This document shows, in pieces, positions 8,136-18,387 of a DNA stretch of 64,000 bases; position 1 is the stretch's first letter; the number at the start of each line of letters is the position of its first letter. This stretch comes from Paenibacillus sp. NAIST15-1 (GTDB lineage Bacteria > Bacillota > Bacilli > Paenibacillales > Paenibacillaceae), in contig NZ_BBYF01000025.1 of NCBI RefSeq assembly GCF_001894745.1, positions 1 to 64,000 on the forward strand, written 5' to 3'. Both the position numbers and the translations under genes were made by a program. The notes under the pieces were generated by a model. It searched no databases, had not been told where the DNA came from, and worked only from the letters and a program-made list of their open reading frames with translations.

Positions 8136-8528
8136 TTAACGTTTGGAGAACTGAGGTGCGCGACGAGCTGCTTTAAGACCGTATTTCTTACGCTCTTTCA
8201 TACGAGGGTCGCGAGTCAAGAATCCTGCTTTTTTCAAAGCTGGACGAAGCTCAGGGTCAGCCTTGAGCAATGCACGGGAAATGCCGTGACGGATTGCGCC
8301 TGCTTGACCGGAGATACCGCCGCCATGAGCCAATACCAACACGTCGTATTTACCGAGTGTTTCTGTAAGGTTCAATGGTTGCTTCACGATAAGCTTCAAT
8401 GTTTCCAAACCAAAGTATTCATTAAGGTCACGTTTGTTGATCACGATGCGGCCTTCGCCTGGTACAAGGCGAACACGCGCTACGGAATGCTTACGACGAC
8501 CTGTCCCATAGTATTGTACTTGTGCCAT
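8136..8528 (-). CDS. rpsI: 30S ribosomal protein S9
   Basis: A 130-aa protein of the 30S head whose C-terminal tail (QFSKR) reaches the P-site tRNA anticodon stem-loop. The start [17 protein letters not shown] and the [10 protein letters not shown] segment are diagnostic. GGAGG lies eight bases before the ATG. It is 22 bases downstream of rplM, forming the universal L13-S9 pair, and ends at a strong terminator. Confidence 0.98.
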   Translation of the reverse strand: MAQVQYYGTGRRKHSVARVRLVPGEGRIVINKRDLNEYFGLETLKLIVKQPLNLTETLGKYDVLVLAHGGGISGQAGAIRHGISRALLKADPELRPALKKAGFLTRDPRMKERKKYGLKAARRAPQFSKR

Positions 8529-8550
8529 GAAACTGTCCTCCCTTTATTTA

Positions 8551-8988
8551 TTATCCGCGAAGTTCGTAAACTTCAGGTTGTTGTGCTTGATGTGGATGCT
8601 CAGCGCCTGCATATGCTTTAACGCGAAGCTTCATTTTGTTACCCATGCGAGTCTTAGGCAACATCCCTTGAACAGCAAGTTCGATCATACGCTCTGGCTT
8701 GTTGTTCAACATTTCTTGTGCAGATGTCACTTTCAAACCGCCTGGATAGTGGGAGTGACGATAGTATTTCTTGTCAGTCAATTTCTTACCTGTCAACACG
8801 ATTTTCTCAGCGTTGATGATAACAACGAAATCACCGCCGTCAACATGTGGCGTGAAAGTTGGTTTGTGTTTGCCGCGAATAAGTGCAGCTGCTTCGCTCG
8901 CCAAGCGGCCAAGTGTCTTGCCTTCAGCGTCGATAATGAACCATTTGCGCTCAACGTCAGCTGGCTTCGCCATGTAAGTGGTACGCAT
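8551..8988 (-). CDS. rplM: 50S ribosomal protein L13
   Basis: A 145-aa early-assembly protein of the 50S subunit that binds 23S rRNA. Full length, with the family segments [16 protein letters not shown] and [19 protein letters not shown] precedes the ATG. It has its own promoter (9127-9155) at the end of truA and a structured leader that may be autoregulatory. Confidence 0.98.
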   Translation of the reverse strand: MRTTYMAKPADVERKWFIIDAEGKTLGRLASEAAALIRGKHKPTFTPHVDGGDFVVIINAEKIVLTGKKLTDKKYYRHSHYPGGLKVTSAQEMLNNKPERMIELAVQGMLPKTRMGNKMKLRVKAYAGAEHPHQAQQPEVYELRG

Positions 8989-9059
8989 GAAATATCCTCC
9001 TTAATAACATTCGTTCCTGTCTAGCTTGTGTATATTCATTCAATCGTTGATTTTCATTC

Positions 9060-9116
9060 ATGAACTGCAATCTGCAGTGTGATTTCTTTGGGGGGCTGTG
9101 GGAAAGCCTAAAGAAA
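9060..9116 (-). ncRNA. structured rplM leader, candidate L13 autoregulatory element
   Basis: The 5' leader of rplM carries a hairpin with arms TTTCTTT and AAAGAAA around a C/G-rich loop, followed by CTGCA-ATC-TGCAG. Firmicutes often have an L13-binding leader here (Rfam L13 leader). The position fits and the RNA is clearly structured, but I cannot match it base by base to the family. Confidence 0.4.
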
Positions 9117-9126
9117 CACAAATGTT

Positions 9127-9155
9127 ATTTTACAATAGATTAGGGCATATTGCAA
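9127..9155 (-). promoter_or_regulatory. sigma-A promoter of rplM-rpsI
   Basis: On the minus strand -35 TTGCAA (9150-9155), 17-base spacer, -10 TAAAAT (9127-9132), just past the truA stop. The predicted start puts the structured rplM leader at the 5' end of the mRNA. Confidence 0.65.
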
Positions 9156-9169
9156 GAAAATATTTCGAT

Positions 9170-9970
9170 TCACTCGGATACGTTGTTTATGGACTCAAGT
9201 CGCTCTTCGCCACCGTATTCCACGCTCCACAGCATCAATCCATGCGGAACCGCCAATGGACCTGCCACTTGTCGATTCTTCGCTTCCAAGATGCGTGGGA
9301 TGTCATGCGGTGCAAGCTTACCCTGGCCCACCCGTATCAGTGTGCCTGCAATGATGCGAACCATATTGTATAAGAAACCATTGCCTGTCACTACGATATG
9401 AATGCGACCGCGGCCTTCTTCCCCCGTTACGCTCGGTTCATATTCGATGTGGGCGTCATAGATCGTACGGACATTACTCACCTTCGTTGACTTTGGAGAA
9501 GTAAACGAAGTAAAGTCATGTTCCCCTACTATATGAGTAATGGCTTCTTGCATTGCACGGACATCCAGAGGCTTCGGGTAAAAGAACTCGGTTAACCTCC
9601 GGAATACATCCGGTTTCCGCTCTGCAATGATGGAGTAGCGGTATGTCTTCCGCTTCGACGAGTAACGAGAATGGAATGACAATGGCGCCTCCCACGTCTC
9701 ACGGATGACAATGTCATCCGGCAAACGCGAATTGATCGCAATCGTCCACCGGTCAATCGGAATCGCCGATTCGGTCATGAAGTGAAATACTTGGCCGTAA
9801 GCATGCACCCCTGCATCTGTCCGACCCGAAGCATGAATGCTTATGGATTCATTCGTCAGCATCTTGATAGCTTGCTCAATACGACCCTGTATCGTGTCTT
9901 CATTCGGCTGTATCTGAAAACCGCTGTAAGCTGTTCCATCGTAACTTACAAGCATTCCTACGTTACGCAT
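9170..9970 (-). CDS. truA: tRNA pseudouridine(38-40) synthase TruA
   Basis: A 266-aa enzyme that isomerises uridines 38, 39 and 40 in the anticodon arm of many tRNAs. The catalytic Asp is residue 52 in ASGRTDAGVHA, and HDFTSF and NGFLYNMVR are also typical. The ATG at 9968-9970 has AAAGGAG five bases upstream; an earlier ATG five codons up is the base of that site. In B. subtilis three ecf transporter genes separate rplQ from truA; here truA follows directly after a terminator. Confidence 0.96.
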   Translation of the reverse strand: MRNVGMLVSYDGTAYSGFQIQPNEDTIQGRIEQAIKMLTNESISIHASGRTDAGVHAYGQVFHFMTESAIPIDRWTIAINSRLPDDIVIRETWEAPLSFHSRYSSKRKTYRYSIIAERKPDVFRRLTEFFYPKPLDVRAMQEAITHIVGEHDFTSFTSPKSTKVSNVRTIYDAHIEYEPSVTGEEGRGRIHIVVTGNGFLYNMVRIIAGTLIRVGQGKLAPHDIPRILEAKNRQVAGPLAVPHGLMLWSVEYGGEERLESINNVSE

Positions 9971-10126
9971 GAAGTCTCCTTTCATTCACTGCTCTGTGAA
10001 CAGGCAGTCGCCACTATCTCTATTCGCATAAAGACAGCCGCTGCATTGCGTATTCTTGCATTCATTCACCACATGAAATATATAGCACATAAATTCATAA
10101 TTGGAATCATTGCAAGAGTCAAGACA

Positions 10127-10149
10127 GGAAGCCAACAGAAGTTGGCTCC
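10127..10149. repeat. hairpin upstream of truA
   Basis: GCCAAC-AGAA-GTTGGC with partly paired flanks (GGA and TCC). It has no T-run and sits just beyond the rplQ terminator, in the likely 5' leader of truA. Its function is unknown. Confidence 0.45.
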
Positions 10150-10163
10150 AATCCTAACACAGT

Positions 10164-10199
10164 TAAAAAGAAAAGCTCCTCATGGGAGCCTTCTTTTTA
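10164..10199. terminator. terminator after rplQ, end of the S10-spc-alpha supercluster
   Basis: TAAAAAGAA, GCTCC, 5-base loop, GGAGC, TTCTTTTTA: a long stem with A and T tracts on both sides, so bidirectional in principle. It stops the transcript that began upstream of rpsJ or at an internal promoter. Confidence 0.88.
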
Positions 10200-10242
10200 C
10201 GACGCTGTTACACGACGTATTGAACGTATTCTGCAACCGCAA

Positions 10243-10608
10243 TTACACGCGGTCAACCAGTTCCAAATAAACCATAGGCGCGGAGTCGCCACGGCGTGGT
10301 CCCAGTTTCATGATACGTGTGTAGCCACCTGGACGCTCTGCGTAACGTGGTGCAAGCTCCGAGAACAGCTTTTGGATTGCATCTTGTTCACCGTTCAACG
10401 TTTCGCGACGAACGAATGCTGCTACCTGACGGCGAGCATGCAAGTCACCGCGCTTCGCCAACGTGATCAACTTCTCAGCGATGGAACGAACTTCTTTCGC
10501 TTTCGCTTCAGTTGTTTGGATGCGCTCATATAAGAACAAGTCAGTAACCATGTCGCGGAACAAAGCTTTACGCGCGCTAGAGTCACGACCCAACTTTTGG
10601 TATGCCAT
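10243..10608 (-). CDS. rplQ: 50S ribosomal protein L17
   Basis: A 121-aa protein near the peptide tunnel exit. The start [19 protein letters not shown] is the family signature. AAGGAGG precedes the ATG. It is the last gene of the alpha operon, after rpoA, and is followed by a terminator. Confidence 0.98.
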   Translation of the reverse strand: MAYQKLGRDSSARKALFRDMVTDLFLYERIQTTEAKAKEVRSIAEKLITLAKRGDLHARRQVAAFVRRETLNGEQDAIQKLFSELAPRYAERPGGYTRIMKLGPRRGDSAPMVYLELVDRV

Positions 10609-10641
10609 TGCTATTTCCCCTCCTTCTATGCCAAGTCCCGT

Positions 10642-11586
10642 TTAGTCTTCCATGCGTAAGCCCAATCCGAGTTCTTCGAGCTTCTCTTGAACTTCTTCCA
10701 AAGATTTGCGGCCCAAGTTGCGAACCTTCATCATATCTTCTTCAGTTTTCGTAATCAGCTCTTGAACCGTATTGATGCCGGCACGTTTCAAGCAGTTATA
10801 GGAACGAACGGAGAGATCCAGCTCTTCGATAGTCATCTCAAGAACTTTCTCTTTCTTATCTTCCTCTTTTTCAACCATGATTTCCGCGTCTTTCGCTTCG
10901 TCAGTCAGTCCAACGAAGAGCATCAGATGCTCTGTAAGGATCTTCGCGCCGAGGCTAACCGCTTCTTCCGGTCGAATGCTTCCGTCACTCCATACTTCAA
11001 GCATCAGCTTGTCGTAGTTCGTTACTTGACCAACACGAGTGTTCTCTACTGTGTAGTTTACACGCGAGATTGGTGTGTAGATCGAATCAACTGGAATTAC
11101 GCCGATAGGCTGATCTTCCCGTTTGTTGCGATCTGCTTGTACGTAACCACGTCCACGATTCGCATAGATGCGCATATGGAGTCTGGAACCTTGTGATAAT
11201 GTCGCAATGCGGAGATCCGGGTTCAAAATTTCCACATCACTATCCGCTCGAATATCGCCAGCCGTTACTACCCCTTCGCCTTCCGCATCGATTTCGAGAA
11301 TTTTCTCTTCATCAGAGTGGATTTTCAGCGACAAGGCCTTCAAGTTCAAGATAATCTCAGTTACGTCTTCATAGACTCCTGGGATTGTCGAGAACTCGTG
11401 CAAGACACCGTCGATTTGAACGGACGTCACTGCTGCACCGGGCAACGAGGAGAGGAGAATACGGCGCAGGGAGTTACCCAGCGTCGTACCGTATCCACGC
11501 TCTAAAGGTTCTACGACAAATTTGCCGTATGTGCCTTCCTCATTGACTTCCACGGTTTCAATCTTCGGCTTTTCGATCTCAATCAC
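10642..11586 (-). CDS. rpoA: RNA polymerase alpha subunit
   Basis: A 314-aa subunit, exactly the B. subtilis length, that dimerises to start polymerase assembly. The N-terminal domain has [20 protein letters not shown]. The C-terminal domain (about residues 245-310) has [16 protein letters not shown] and the helix-hairpin-helix [13 protein letters not shown] that contacts UP-element DNA and activators. It starts at GTG (11584-11586) with AAGGAGG eight bases upstream. The frame runs 16 codons further but those residues are not family-like. Confidence 0.98.
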   Translation of the reverse strand: MIEIEKPKIETVEVNEEGTYGKFVVEPLERGYGTTLGNSLRRILLSSLPGAAVTSVQIDGVLHEFSTIPGVYEDVTEIILNLKALSLKIHSDEEKILEIDAEGEGVVTAGDIRADSDVEILNPDLRIATLSQGSRLHMRIYANRGRGYVQADRNKREDQPIGVIPVDSIYTPISRVNYTVENTRVGQVTNYDKLMLEVWSDGSIRPEEAVSLGAKILTEHLMLFVGLTDEAKDAEIMVEKEEDKKEKVLEMTIEELDLSVRSYNCLKRAGINTVQELITKTEEDMMKVRNLGRKSLEEVQEKLEELGLGLRMED

Positions 11587-11724
11587 TATATAACCCTCCT
11601 TAAAACGTCGCTGGCGTTCATTAACGTCAAACACCTACGGTCGGTCGATTCATGCAGTATGCCTAAACAACCATTCTTCCCAACAGGCGCTAGCTTAATA
11701 CTACACGCATCGGTGTTGCCGTCA

Positions 11725-12120
11725 TTATACGCGACGACGTTTTGGTGGGCGGCAGCCGTTGTGCGGGATTGGCGTTACGTCTTTGATCATGCTAACTTCC
11801 AAACCTGCAGCTTGCAGAGAACGGATGGCAGCTTCACGACCTGCGCCTGGGCCTTTAACCATAACTTCTACCGTCTTCATGCCATGTTCCATAGCAGCTT
11901 TTGCTGCGGATTCAGCAGCCATTTGAGCTGCGAATGGCGTAGATTTACGGGAGCCTTTATAGCCCAAACCGCCGGAGCTAGCCCAAGAAATTGCGTTGCC
12001 GTGTGGATCCGTGATTGTCACGATCGTGTTGTTGAACGTGGAACGGATATGAGCCACACCAGTCTCAATATTTTTACGGTCACGACGTTTAGTACGTACG
12101 ACTTTTTTTGGTTTTGCCAT
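11725..12120 (-). CDS. rpsK: 30S ribosomal protein S11
   Basis: A 131-aa protein of the 30S platform, next to the mRNA exit. [16 protein letters not shown] and the C-terminal [13 protein letters not shown] are family signatures. A GGGGGG site precedes the ATG. It lies in the alpha operon between rpsM and rpoA. The 138 bases after it, before rpoA, contain no gene or clear terminator. Confidence 0.98.
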   Translation of the reverse strand: MAKPKKVVRTKRRDRKNIETGVAHIRSTFNNTIVTITDPHGNAISWASSGGLGYKGSRKSTPFAAQMAAESAAKAAMEHGMKTVEVMVKGPGAGREAAIRSLQAAGLEVSMIKDVTPIPHNGCRPPKRRRV

Positions 12121-12139
12121 TGCTACTTATCCCCCCTTA

Positions 12140-12508
12140 TTACTTCTTCTTGTTCGCTACAGTACGACGAGGGCCTTTACGTGTACGAGCATTTGTTTTC
12201 GTGCGTTGTCCACGAACAGGCAATCCACGGCGATGACGGATACCACGATAGCATCCGATTTCAACCAAACGCTTCAAGTTCAGAGAAATCTCACGACGAA
12301 GGTCACCTTCAACCTTAACCGTTTTGTCAATCAGCTCACGAATTTTGTTTACCTCATCTTCCGTCAAATCGCGAACGCGAGTATCAGGGTTAACGCCAGC
12401 CTCAGCAATTACCTTTTTAGAAGTTGTTTTACCAATACCAAAAATGTATGTCAAGGCGATCTCAACGCGTTTATCCCGTGGCAAGTCTACACCAGCTATA
12501 CGAGCCAT
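12140..12508 (-). CDS. rpsM: 30S ribosomal protein S13
   Basis: A 122-aa head protein that forms intersubunit bridges B1a/b and contacts the P-site t[31 protein letters not shown] and the basic tail [15 protein letters not shown] are diagnostic. The ribosome-binding site is AGGGGGTG. It follows rpmJ, as in Bacillus. Confidence 0.98.
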   Translation of the reverse strand: MARIAGVDLPRDKRVEIALTYIFGIGKTTSKKVIAEAGVNPDTRVRDLTEDEVNKIRELIDKTVKVEGDLRREISLNLKRLVEIGCYRGIRHRRGLPVRGQRTKTNARTRKGPRRTVANKKK

Positions 12509-12528
12509 TTACGCTACACCCCCTTCTA

Positions 12529-12711
<183 letters not shown>

Positions 12712-12743
12712 TCATGCAAGCGCGACTCGGAACGATCCGAGCA

Positions 12744-12959
12744 CTACTTCCGATATGTGATGCGACCTTTACTCAAATCGTATGGCGACAGTTGAACGAC
12801 CACTTTGTCCCCCGTCAGGATACGGATGAAATGCATCCGCAGCTTTCCGGAAACGTGGGCAAGAATTTGGTGACCATTCTCCAGCTCAACACGGAACGTT
12901 GCATTCGGCAACGGTTCAATTACAACACCTTCAACTTCAATTACATCTTCCTTGGCCAA
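12744..12959 (-). CDS. infA: translation initiation factor IF-1
   Basis: A 71-aa OB-fold S1-like protein that occupies the 30S A site during initiation. [24 protein letters not shown] and [13 protein letters not shown] are diagnostic. I prefer the TTG at 12957-12959, which has AAAGGAG eight bases upstream and gives the standard [11 protein letters not shown] start. An ATG two codons earlier (12963-12965) overlaps the upstream stop as ATGA but lies too close to the same site. Either start may be used. Confidence 0.95.
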   Translation of the reverse strand: MAKEDVIEVEGVVIEPLPNATFRVELENGHQILAHVSGKLRMHFIRILTGDKVVVQLSPYDLSKGRITYRK

Positions 12960-12961
12960 CG

Positions 12962-13273
12962 TCATTCTCCTTTCTCATCAGCATGTGCAGCGGCTTGTTG
13001 TTCAGCATACTTCGCTATAACATAACGAAGCTTGCTGTTCGTTACCCGTCCGCTTTCGTGTAAACTATGGACAACTTCATGGCTAATTGCAGGTTGCAAT
13101 TCGAGATGAAGCAAGTTTTTACGCTTTGGTTGATCAAACTTTCGTTTGTCTCCGTCCGCTATCTTGACGTAGCGCGACTCCTCAATATCAATGATAACCG
13201 CATATTTGCTTTCATCACGACCCTGAAGAACCTTGACGAATTGGCCGAGACGCGGAGTGGAATATTCATTCAT
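12962..13273 (-). CDS. KOW-domain RNA-binding protein (L14e/L6e-like)
   Basis: A 103-aa protein with an N-terminal KOW motif ([19 protein letters not shown]) like eukaryotic L14e/L6e/L27e proteins, and a charged C-terminus. Bacillus has an equivalent small gene between map and infA whose role is uncharacterised. The ATG at 13271-13273 has AGGTGA upstream; a GTG three codons earlier follows directly after the map stop. The end overlaps the possible infA ATG, which suggests coupled translation. Confidence 0.8.
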   Translation of the reverse strand: MNEYSTPRLGQFVKVLQGRDESKYAVIIDIEESRYVKIADGDKRKFDQPKRKNLLHLELQPAISHEVVHSLHESGRVTNSKLRYVIAKYAEQQAAAHADEKGE

Positions 13274-13282
13274 GCCTCTCAC

Positions 13283-14035
13283 CTACTCAACCAGCTTCGT
13301 CAAAATTTCGCATCCGTCCGGCGTTACAGCCACCGTATGCTCGAAATGAGCACACCATGAACTGTCCACCGTCACGACCGTCCAGTTGTCAGTGAGCGTT
13401 TTGACGTGACGCCCACCGGCAATGACCATCGGCTCAATCGCGAGCGCCATGCCCGGTTTCAAGCGTGGTCCGCGATCCGGAATGCCGTAGTTCGGAATTT
13501 GCGGCTCTTCATGAAGCTCCGCACCGATTCCGTGTCCGACATATTCCCGTACAACGGAAAAACCTGCATCCTCGATCACGCGTTGAATCGCGTGCGATAT
13601 CGTGTACAACCGTACATCCGGTTTAACCAGCGCTAAGCCAGCATAAAGTGATTGCTCCGTTACGTCAAGCAGCTGCTGAGCTGCCTCCGTTATCTTCCCA
13701 ACCCCATATGTCCAGGCAGAGTCACCGTGATATCCGCGGTATTCCGCACCGATGTCGATGCTGATGATGTCGCCTTCGTTTAACTTGCGCTTTCCGGGAA
13801 TGCCGTGAACCAGTTCTTCGTTCACTGACGCGCAAATGCTGCCGGAAAAACCGTTGTAGCCCTTGAAAGAAGGTGTTGCTCCTTGGCTGCGAATAAACGA
13901 TTCCGCGATCGAATCAAGCTCGAGAGTGGTAATCCCTGGCTCAATCGTTTTCGCTAAAAGACGATGCGTTTCCGCAACAATTCGCCCAGCTTCCCTCATG
14001 AAGCCTAACTCCACTTCGGACTTACAAATGATCAT
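13283..14035 (-). CDS. map: methionine aminopeptidase, type I
   Basis: A 250-aa enzyme that removes N-terminal Met from nascent chains. It has the pita-bread fold metal ligands: [18 protein letters not shown] (two Asp), [12 protein letters not shown] (His and neighbouring His) and AIEPM and HFEHT (Glu). There is no N-terminal zinc extension. The ATG is three bases after the adk stop, so it is coupled to adk. The ribosome-binding site (GCGGGG) is unusual. Confidence 0.97.
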   Translation of the reverse strand: MIICKSEVELGFMREAGRIVAETHRLLAKTIEPGITTLELDSIAESFIRSQGATPSFKGYNGFSGSICASVNEELVHGIPGKRKLNEGDIISIDIGAEYRGYHGDSAWTYGVGKITEAAQQLLDVTEQSLYAGLALVKPDVRLYTISHAIQRVIEDAGFSVVREYVGHGIGAELHEEPQIPNYGIPDRGPRLKPGMALAIEPMVIAGGRHVKTLTDNWTVVTVDSSWCAHFEHTVAVTPDGCEILTKLVE

Positions 14036-14038
14036 GGT

Positions 14039-14683
14039 TTAACCCCGCAGTAAAGATACGATTTCTGACGTGACCGTATCAATTTCCTTCTCCCCGTCAA
14101 CCTGACGCAACAAGCCTTTGTCCTCATAGTATGCGAGCAAAGGTGCCGTTTTGTTGATGTACTCATCAAGACGTGTGCCGACTTTCTCTTCGGAATCATC
14201 CGAACGTTGGTACAGCTCGCCTTGACACTTATCACAAACGCCCTCTTGTTTAGGCGGGTTGTAGATGACATGGTACGTCGCGCCGCAAGACTTGCAAATG
14301 CGTCGTCCTGTAAGACGCGCCAGCAGTAAATCGCGGTCAACGCTCAGGTTGATGACATGATCAAGACTGCGATTCAGTTCTACCAAGATGCTATTCAACG
14401 CTTCAGCTTGCGCCAATGTGCGCGGGAAACCATCCAGAAGGAACCCTTTCTCGCAATCAGGTTGTGCAAGGCGCTCTCGCACGATGCCTACCGTCACGTC
14501 ATCTGGAACGAGCAGACCCTGATCAATGTACTCTTTAGCCTTCAATCCGATAGGAGTGCCTTCTCCAATTGCTTTGCGGAATGCGTCTCCTGTCGAGATA
14601 TGAGGAACGCCGAATTGTTCTACGATGCGCTCGGCCTGTGTTCCTTTTCCTGCCCCAGGAGGCCCCATGAATAGAATGTTCAT
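14039..14683 (-). CDS. adk: adenylate kinase
   Basis: A 214-aa enzyme interconverting AMP, ATP and ADP. The P-loop is [10 protein letters not shown], the AMP-binding segment is HISTGDAFR and the core has LLDGFPRT. It is the long form with a zinc-binding lid: CKSC (about residues 129-132) and CDKC, typical of Gram-positives. AAGGGAG precedes the ATG. It lies in the spc operon between secY and map. Confidence 0.98.
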   Translation of the reverse strand: MNILFMGPPGAGKGTQAERIVEQFGVPHISTGDAFRKAIGEGTPIGLKAKEYIDQGLLVPDDVTVGIVRERLAQPDCEKGFLLDGFPRTLAQAEALNSILVELNRSLDHVINLSVDRDLLLARLTGRRICKSCGATYHVIYNPPKQEGVCDKCQGELYQRSDDSEEKVGTRLDEYINKTAPLLAYYEDKGLLRQVDGEKEIDTVTSEIVSLLRG

Positions 14684-14825
14684 CGAATGTCACTCCCTTT
14701 ATGGTAAGCACAGGCTTAACTTCGTCGGAAGTGGGGTGCTTCGATGCCATTCGTTAAGCCTCTGCTCTACAAGAACAGCACAATAGGTGCCAATGAGCCT
14801 AGATGGTCTCACCGGAACCTATTGC

Positions 14826-16124
14826 CTATTTATTAATGAAACCTTTGTAATGACGTTTGATCAACTGGCTTTCGATTTGCTTCATTGTGTCAAGCGCAAC
14901 GCCGACAACGATCAGAATCGAAGTACCGCCAATTTGAACAGATTGCGGCAATCCAGCTAGTGCTCCGAAGAACACTGGCAAGATGGATACGCCAGCGAGG
15001 AAGATAGCACCTGCAAGTGTGATACGAGACATAACTCGAGTCAAGTACGTTGCTGTTGCTTTCCCCGGACGAATTCCTGGGATATATCCGCCATTCTTTT
15101 TCATTTGATCTGCCATTTGTTGTGGATTCAACTGTACGAACGTGTAGAAGAACGTAAACCCGATAATCAAAAGAACGTATAAGAACATGCCCAGCGGCTT
15201 GTTCAATCCCATATGTTCAATGATCCAACGAGCCCACGGCTTATCCGCCCAGAATTGAGCAATTGTAGCCGGGAACATCAAGAGCGAAGATGCAAAGATG
15301 ACCGGAATAACGCCTGCACCATTTACTTTAAGCGGAATGTGTGTGTTCTGTCCACCATACATTTTGTTACCCACAACACGTTTAGCGTATTGTACCGGGA
15401 TTTTACGGTTCCCTTGCTGAATGTAGATAACACCGATCACAATCAGCACGATAACCAATACGATAACGATCATTTTGACGATGTTGAGGAACAATTGTCC
15501 GCTTGCATCGGCAAATTGACTACGATAAATTTCCCCAATATGAATCGGGATAGCTGCGACGATACCTGCGAAGATCAGAATCGAAATACCGTTGCCGATA
15601 CCCTTTTCCGTGATTTGTTCACCGATCCACATCAAGAACGCCGTACCAGCAGTCAAGACAATCGCGATTAGGATATAATCCGCATATGTTGCACCTGGAA
15701 CCAGCTGCGCACCGTACATGCGATTAAACCCAATCGCCGTACCGAAAGCTTGAATCAATCCCAATACTACTGTGCCGTAGCGCGTAATTTGGGAAAGCTT
15801 ACGTTTGCCGACTTCTCCTTCTTTTGCCCATTGTGTAAATTTCGGAATAACGTCCATCGACAGAAGCTGTACGATGATCGAGGCCGTAATGTACGGCATA
15901 ATTCCTAGAGCAAAGATAGAGAATTTAAACAGCGCACCACCAGAGAAAGTGTTCAGCATGCTGAACAAGTCCGTGTTTTGGCTTGCTGTAGCAAAGACCG
16001 ACGTATCGACGCCGGGGACCGGTATAAAGGACCCGACGCGATAAACGATCAGAACCATGAGCGTAAACAAAATCTTACGTCTCAAGTCCTCGACTCGCCA
16101 TATATTCGATACGGTCTTGAACAT
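14826..16124 (-). CDS. secY: SecY, preprotein translocase channel subunit
   Basis: A 432-aa integral membrane protein with ten hydrophobic segments that forms the protein-conducting channel with SecE (45400-45609) and SecG. NIWRVEDLRRKILFTLMVL, TASIIVQLLSMDVIPKFTQW and the cytoplasmic loop YIPGIRPGKAT are typical. Its ATG shares a base with the rplO stop (TAATG), so translation is coupled. Full length and undamaged. Confidence 0.98.
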   Translation of the reverse strand: MFKTVSNIWRVEDLRRKILFTLMVLIVYRVGSFIPVPGVDTSVFATASQNTDLFSMLNTFSGGALFKFSIFALGIMPYITASIIVQLLSMDVIPKFTQWAKEGEVGKRKLSQITRYGTVVLGLIQAFGTAIGFNRMYGAQLVPGATYADYILIAIVLTAGTAFLMWIGEQITEKGIGNGISILIFAGIVAAIPIHIGEIYRSQFADASGQLFLNIVKMIVIVLVIVLIVIGVIYIQQGNRKIPVQYAKRVVGNKMYGGQNTHIPLKVNGAGVIPVIFASSLLMFPATIAQFWADKPWARWIIEHMGLNKPLGMFLYVLLIIGFTFFYTFVQLNPQQMADQMKKNGGYIPGIRPGKATATYLTRVMSRITLAGAIFLAGVSILPVFFGALAGLPQSVQIGGTSILIVVGVALDTMKQIESQLIKRHYKGFINK

Positions 16125-16564
16125 TAGATCACCTCGGATTTACCGCCGGCAGCCTCGATCTTCTCTACCGCAGATTGAGAGAACTTGTTAGCTTTGACCG
16201 TCAATTTGACGGACAAATCGCCATTGCCCAATACTTTGATTCCGCTCATTGGGTTGTTCACGATGCCTTGTTCCATCAACAATTCCGGAGTTACTTCCGT
16301 ACCAGCCTCAAAGCGGTTCAAATCCGTTACGTTAACTACCGCATACTCTTTACGAGTTGGATTTACAAAGCCGCGTTTTGGCAGACGACGGTAAAGTGGG
16401 TTTTGTCCACCTTCGAAGCCCGGACGAACACCACCGCCGGAACGGGAATTTTGACCCTTGTGACCACGGCCAGATGTTTTACCGTTTCCTGTCGCGATAC
16501 CACGGCCTACACGGTTACGTGTTTGGCGGGAACCAGGTGCCGGAGAAAGTTCATTCAACTTCAT
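16124..16564 (-). CDS. rplO: 50S ribosomal protein L15
   Basis: A 146-aa protein, the same length as in B. subtilis, with the extended Gly-rich N-terminal segment [20 protein letters not shown] that threads into 23S rRNA. I chose the ATG at 16562-16564, nine bases after AAAGGAGGTG. The GTG four codons earlier is part of that site. It precedes and overlaps secY by one base. Confidence 0.98.
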   Translation of the reverse strand: MKLNELSPAPGSRQTRNRVGRGIATGNGKTSGRGHKGQNSRSGGGVRPGFEGGQNPLYRRLPKRGFVNPTRKEYAVVNVTDLNRFEAGTEVTPELLMEQGIVNNPMSGIKVLGNGDLSVKLTVKANKFSQSAVEKIEAAGGKSEVI

Positions 16565-16658
16565 CGTTCGTCGCACCTCCTTTAATATTTATGACTCTAA
16601 TCTTTTGTATTGTATCATGTAATCTATAACTGATTACAGAAGTCGTATGGTTTTACCC

Positions 16659-16844
16659 TTACGCTTCGATCTCTTTGACTTCAACCAAGTGTTTAACTTG
16701 GTTTACCATTCCGCGGATCGCAACGTTGTCGTTATGAACAACCGTCTGATTCAACTTGCGCAAACCCAAAGTGTTCACCGTTTGGCGATGAGTTTCCGGG
16801 CGACCGATCAGACTGCGAACGAGGGTAATTTGCAATTTCGCCAT
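16659..16844 (-). CDS. rpmD: 50S ribosomal protein L30
   Basis: A 61-aa single-domain bacterial L30: [20 protein letters not shown] and [19 protein letters not shown] are diagnostic. AAGGAGG precedes the ATG. In the spc operon after rpsE, 13 bases downstream. Confidence 0.97.
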   Translation of the reverse strand: MAKLQITLVRSLIGRPETHRQTVNTLGLRKLNQTVVHNDNVAIRGMVNQVKHLVEVKEIEA

Positions 16845-16857
16845 CTTCGTCCCCTCC

Positions 16858-17355
16858 TTAACCTAACAGTTCTTCAACGGTTTTACCGCGCAATTTAGCT
16901 ACTTGTTCAGCTGTCTTCAAACGAGACAAGCCTTCCAATGTAGCGTTAACCATGTTCATGGAGTTAGAGGAACCAAGCGATTTCGTCAAGATATCGCCTA
17001 CACCAGCCAACTCAAGAACGGCACGAACAGGACCGCCTGCGATAACCCCAGTACCTTCGGATGCTGGCTTCAAAAGAACTTTACCAGCGCCGAACTGACC
17101 AATTACTTGGTGAGGGATTGTCGTGTTAACAAACGGAACATGAATCAGGTTTTTCTTAGCGTCTTCGATACCTTTGCGGATTGCGTCTGGTACTTCGGAT
17201 GCTTTACCGATTCCAGCGCCAACCCAGCCCTTGCCATCGCCGACAACCACGAGAGCGCTAAAGCTAAAGCGACGTCCGCCTTTAACAACTTTAGCAACGC
17301 GGTTAATTTGAACAACTTTTTCAGAAAGTTCTAACGTGTTTGGATCAACTCGCAA
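16858..17355 (-). CDS. rpsE: 30S ribosomal protein S5
   Basis: A 165-aa protein that shapes decoding fidelity and the mRNA entry helicase site. The N-terminal loop [13 protein letters not shown], where spectinomycin-resistance changes occur, looks intact. [13 protein letters not shown] and the S5 C-domain follow. It starts at TTG (17353-17355), with AGGAGG eight bases upstream, and no ATG in the family-like region could replace it. Confidence 0.98.
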   Translation of the reverse strand: MRVDPNTLELSEKVVQINRVAKVVKGGRRFSFSALVVVGDGKGWVGAGIGKASEVPDAIRKGIEDAKKNLIHVPFVNTTIPHQVIGQFGAGKVLLKPASEGTGVIAGGPVRAVLELAGVGDILTKSLGSSNSMNMVNATLEGLSRLKTAEQVAKLRGKTVEELLG

Positions 17356-17380
17356 GTCGTTTACCTCCTTCGATTAAAAA

Positions 17381-17749
17381 TTAGAATTCAAGACCAGCTT
17401 CGCGTGCTGCGTCAGCCAAAGCTTGAATACGTCCATGGTACAAGTAACCGCCACGATCGAATACGATTGTCTCGTATCCTTGCTCTTTCGCACGTTTTGC
17501 GATCAATTCGCCAACTTTGCGAGCGGATTCTACGTTACCACCATTTTTGATATCTTCACGAAGCTCTTTGTCCATAGTCGAAGCGGAAGCGACTGTTACG
17601 CCTTTCACGTCATCGATAAGTTGAGCGTAAATATGTTTAGAAGAACGGAATACGTTCAAGCGAGGACGTTCCGTTGTACCTTCGATTTTTTTACGGACAC
17701 GCAGGTGTCTTTTCAACCGAGCTTTGTTCTTATCGCCTTTGGTAATCAT
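17381..17749 (-). CDS. rplR: 50S ribosomal protein L18
   Basis: A 122-aa 5S-rRNA-binding protein of the central protuberance. [32 protein letters not shown] and [18 protein letters not shown] are signatures. AAGGGAG precedes the ATG. Standard spc operon place between rplF and rpsE. Confidence 0.98.
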   Translation of the reverse strand: MITKGDKNKARLKRHLRVRKKIEGTTERPRLNVFRSSKHIYAQLIDDVKGVTVASASTMDKELREDIKNGGNVESARKVGELIAKRAKEQGYETIVFDRGGYLYHGRIQALADAAREAGLEF

Positions 17750-17813
17750 CGGATTGTTTCACTCCCTTCAGTTTAACCATTAAGCTGCTAAGGTAAGTGA
17801 GCTAGGCAAGATC

Positions 17814-18356
17814 TTACTTCTTCTTGCCTGCTTTACCTTCTTTACGAATGATGCGTTCGCCTTCGTACTTGATACCTTTACCTTTGTAAGGTTCTGGCTC
17901 ACGTACTGCACGAATGTTCGCTGCATAAGCACCAACGCGCTCTTTATCAATGCCTTTAACGATGATTTTCGTTTGAGCAGGCACTTCGAATTCAATACCA
18001 GCTTCCGGTGTAATTTCAACCGGATGGGAGTAACCAACGTTCAAGACAAGCTTGTCGCCGGATTTGTTTGCACGGTAACCTACACCGACCAACTCAAGGG
18101 TTTTGGAGAAACCATCAGTTACTCCGCTAACCATGTTGTTGATTACGCTGCGTGTTGTACCGTGCAACGAACGATGAAGTTTATTTTCAGAAGGACGTTC
18201 TACGGAAATGACGTTCTCTTCTACAGACACTTTCATGTCTTTGTGAAGTTCACGAGTCAAAGTTCCTTTCGGTCCTTTTACTGTAATAACGTGGTTTTCC
18301 AAAGTGACAGTTACGCCACCTGGTACCTCAATTGGTTTGCGACCAATACGGGACAT
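17814..18356 (-). CDS. rplF: 50S ribosomal protein L6
   Basis: A 180-aa protein with two related domains near the factor-binding site and sarcin-ricin loop. [14 protein letters not shown] at the start and [15 protein letters not shown] near the end are diagnostic. GGAGG precedes the ATG. In the spc operon between rpsH and rplR. Confidence 0.98.
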   Translation of the reverse strand: MSRIGRKPIEVPGGVTVTLENHVITVKGPKGTLTRELHKDMKVSVEENVISVERPSENKLHRSLHGTTRSVINNMVSGVTDGFSKTLELVGVGYRANKSGDKLVLNVGYSHPVEITPEAGIEFEVPAQTKIIVKGIDKERVGAYAANIRAVREPEPYKGKGIKYEGERIIRKEGKAGKKK

Positions 18357-18387
18357 GTTGTTGCACCTCCAATCTTATGCGAATGGT

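Noticed and set aside
13403-13636. Small plus-strand frames across the spc operon
   Set aside because: Too short, no start signals, and fully antisense to map.
14684-14825. AATAGGT/ACCTATT inverted repeat between secY and adk as a terminator
   Set aside because: Long loop, no T-run, and the genes around it normally form one transcript.
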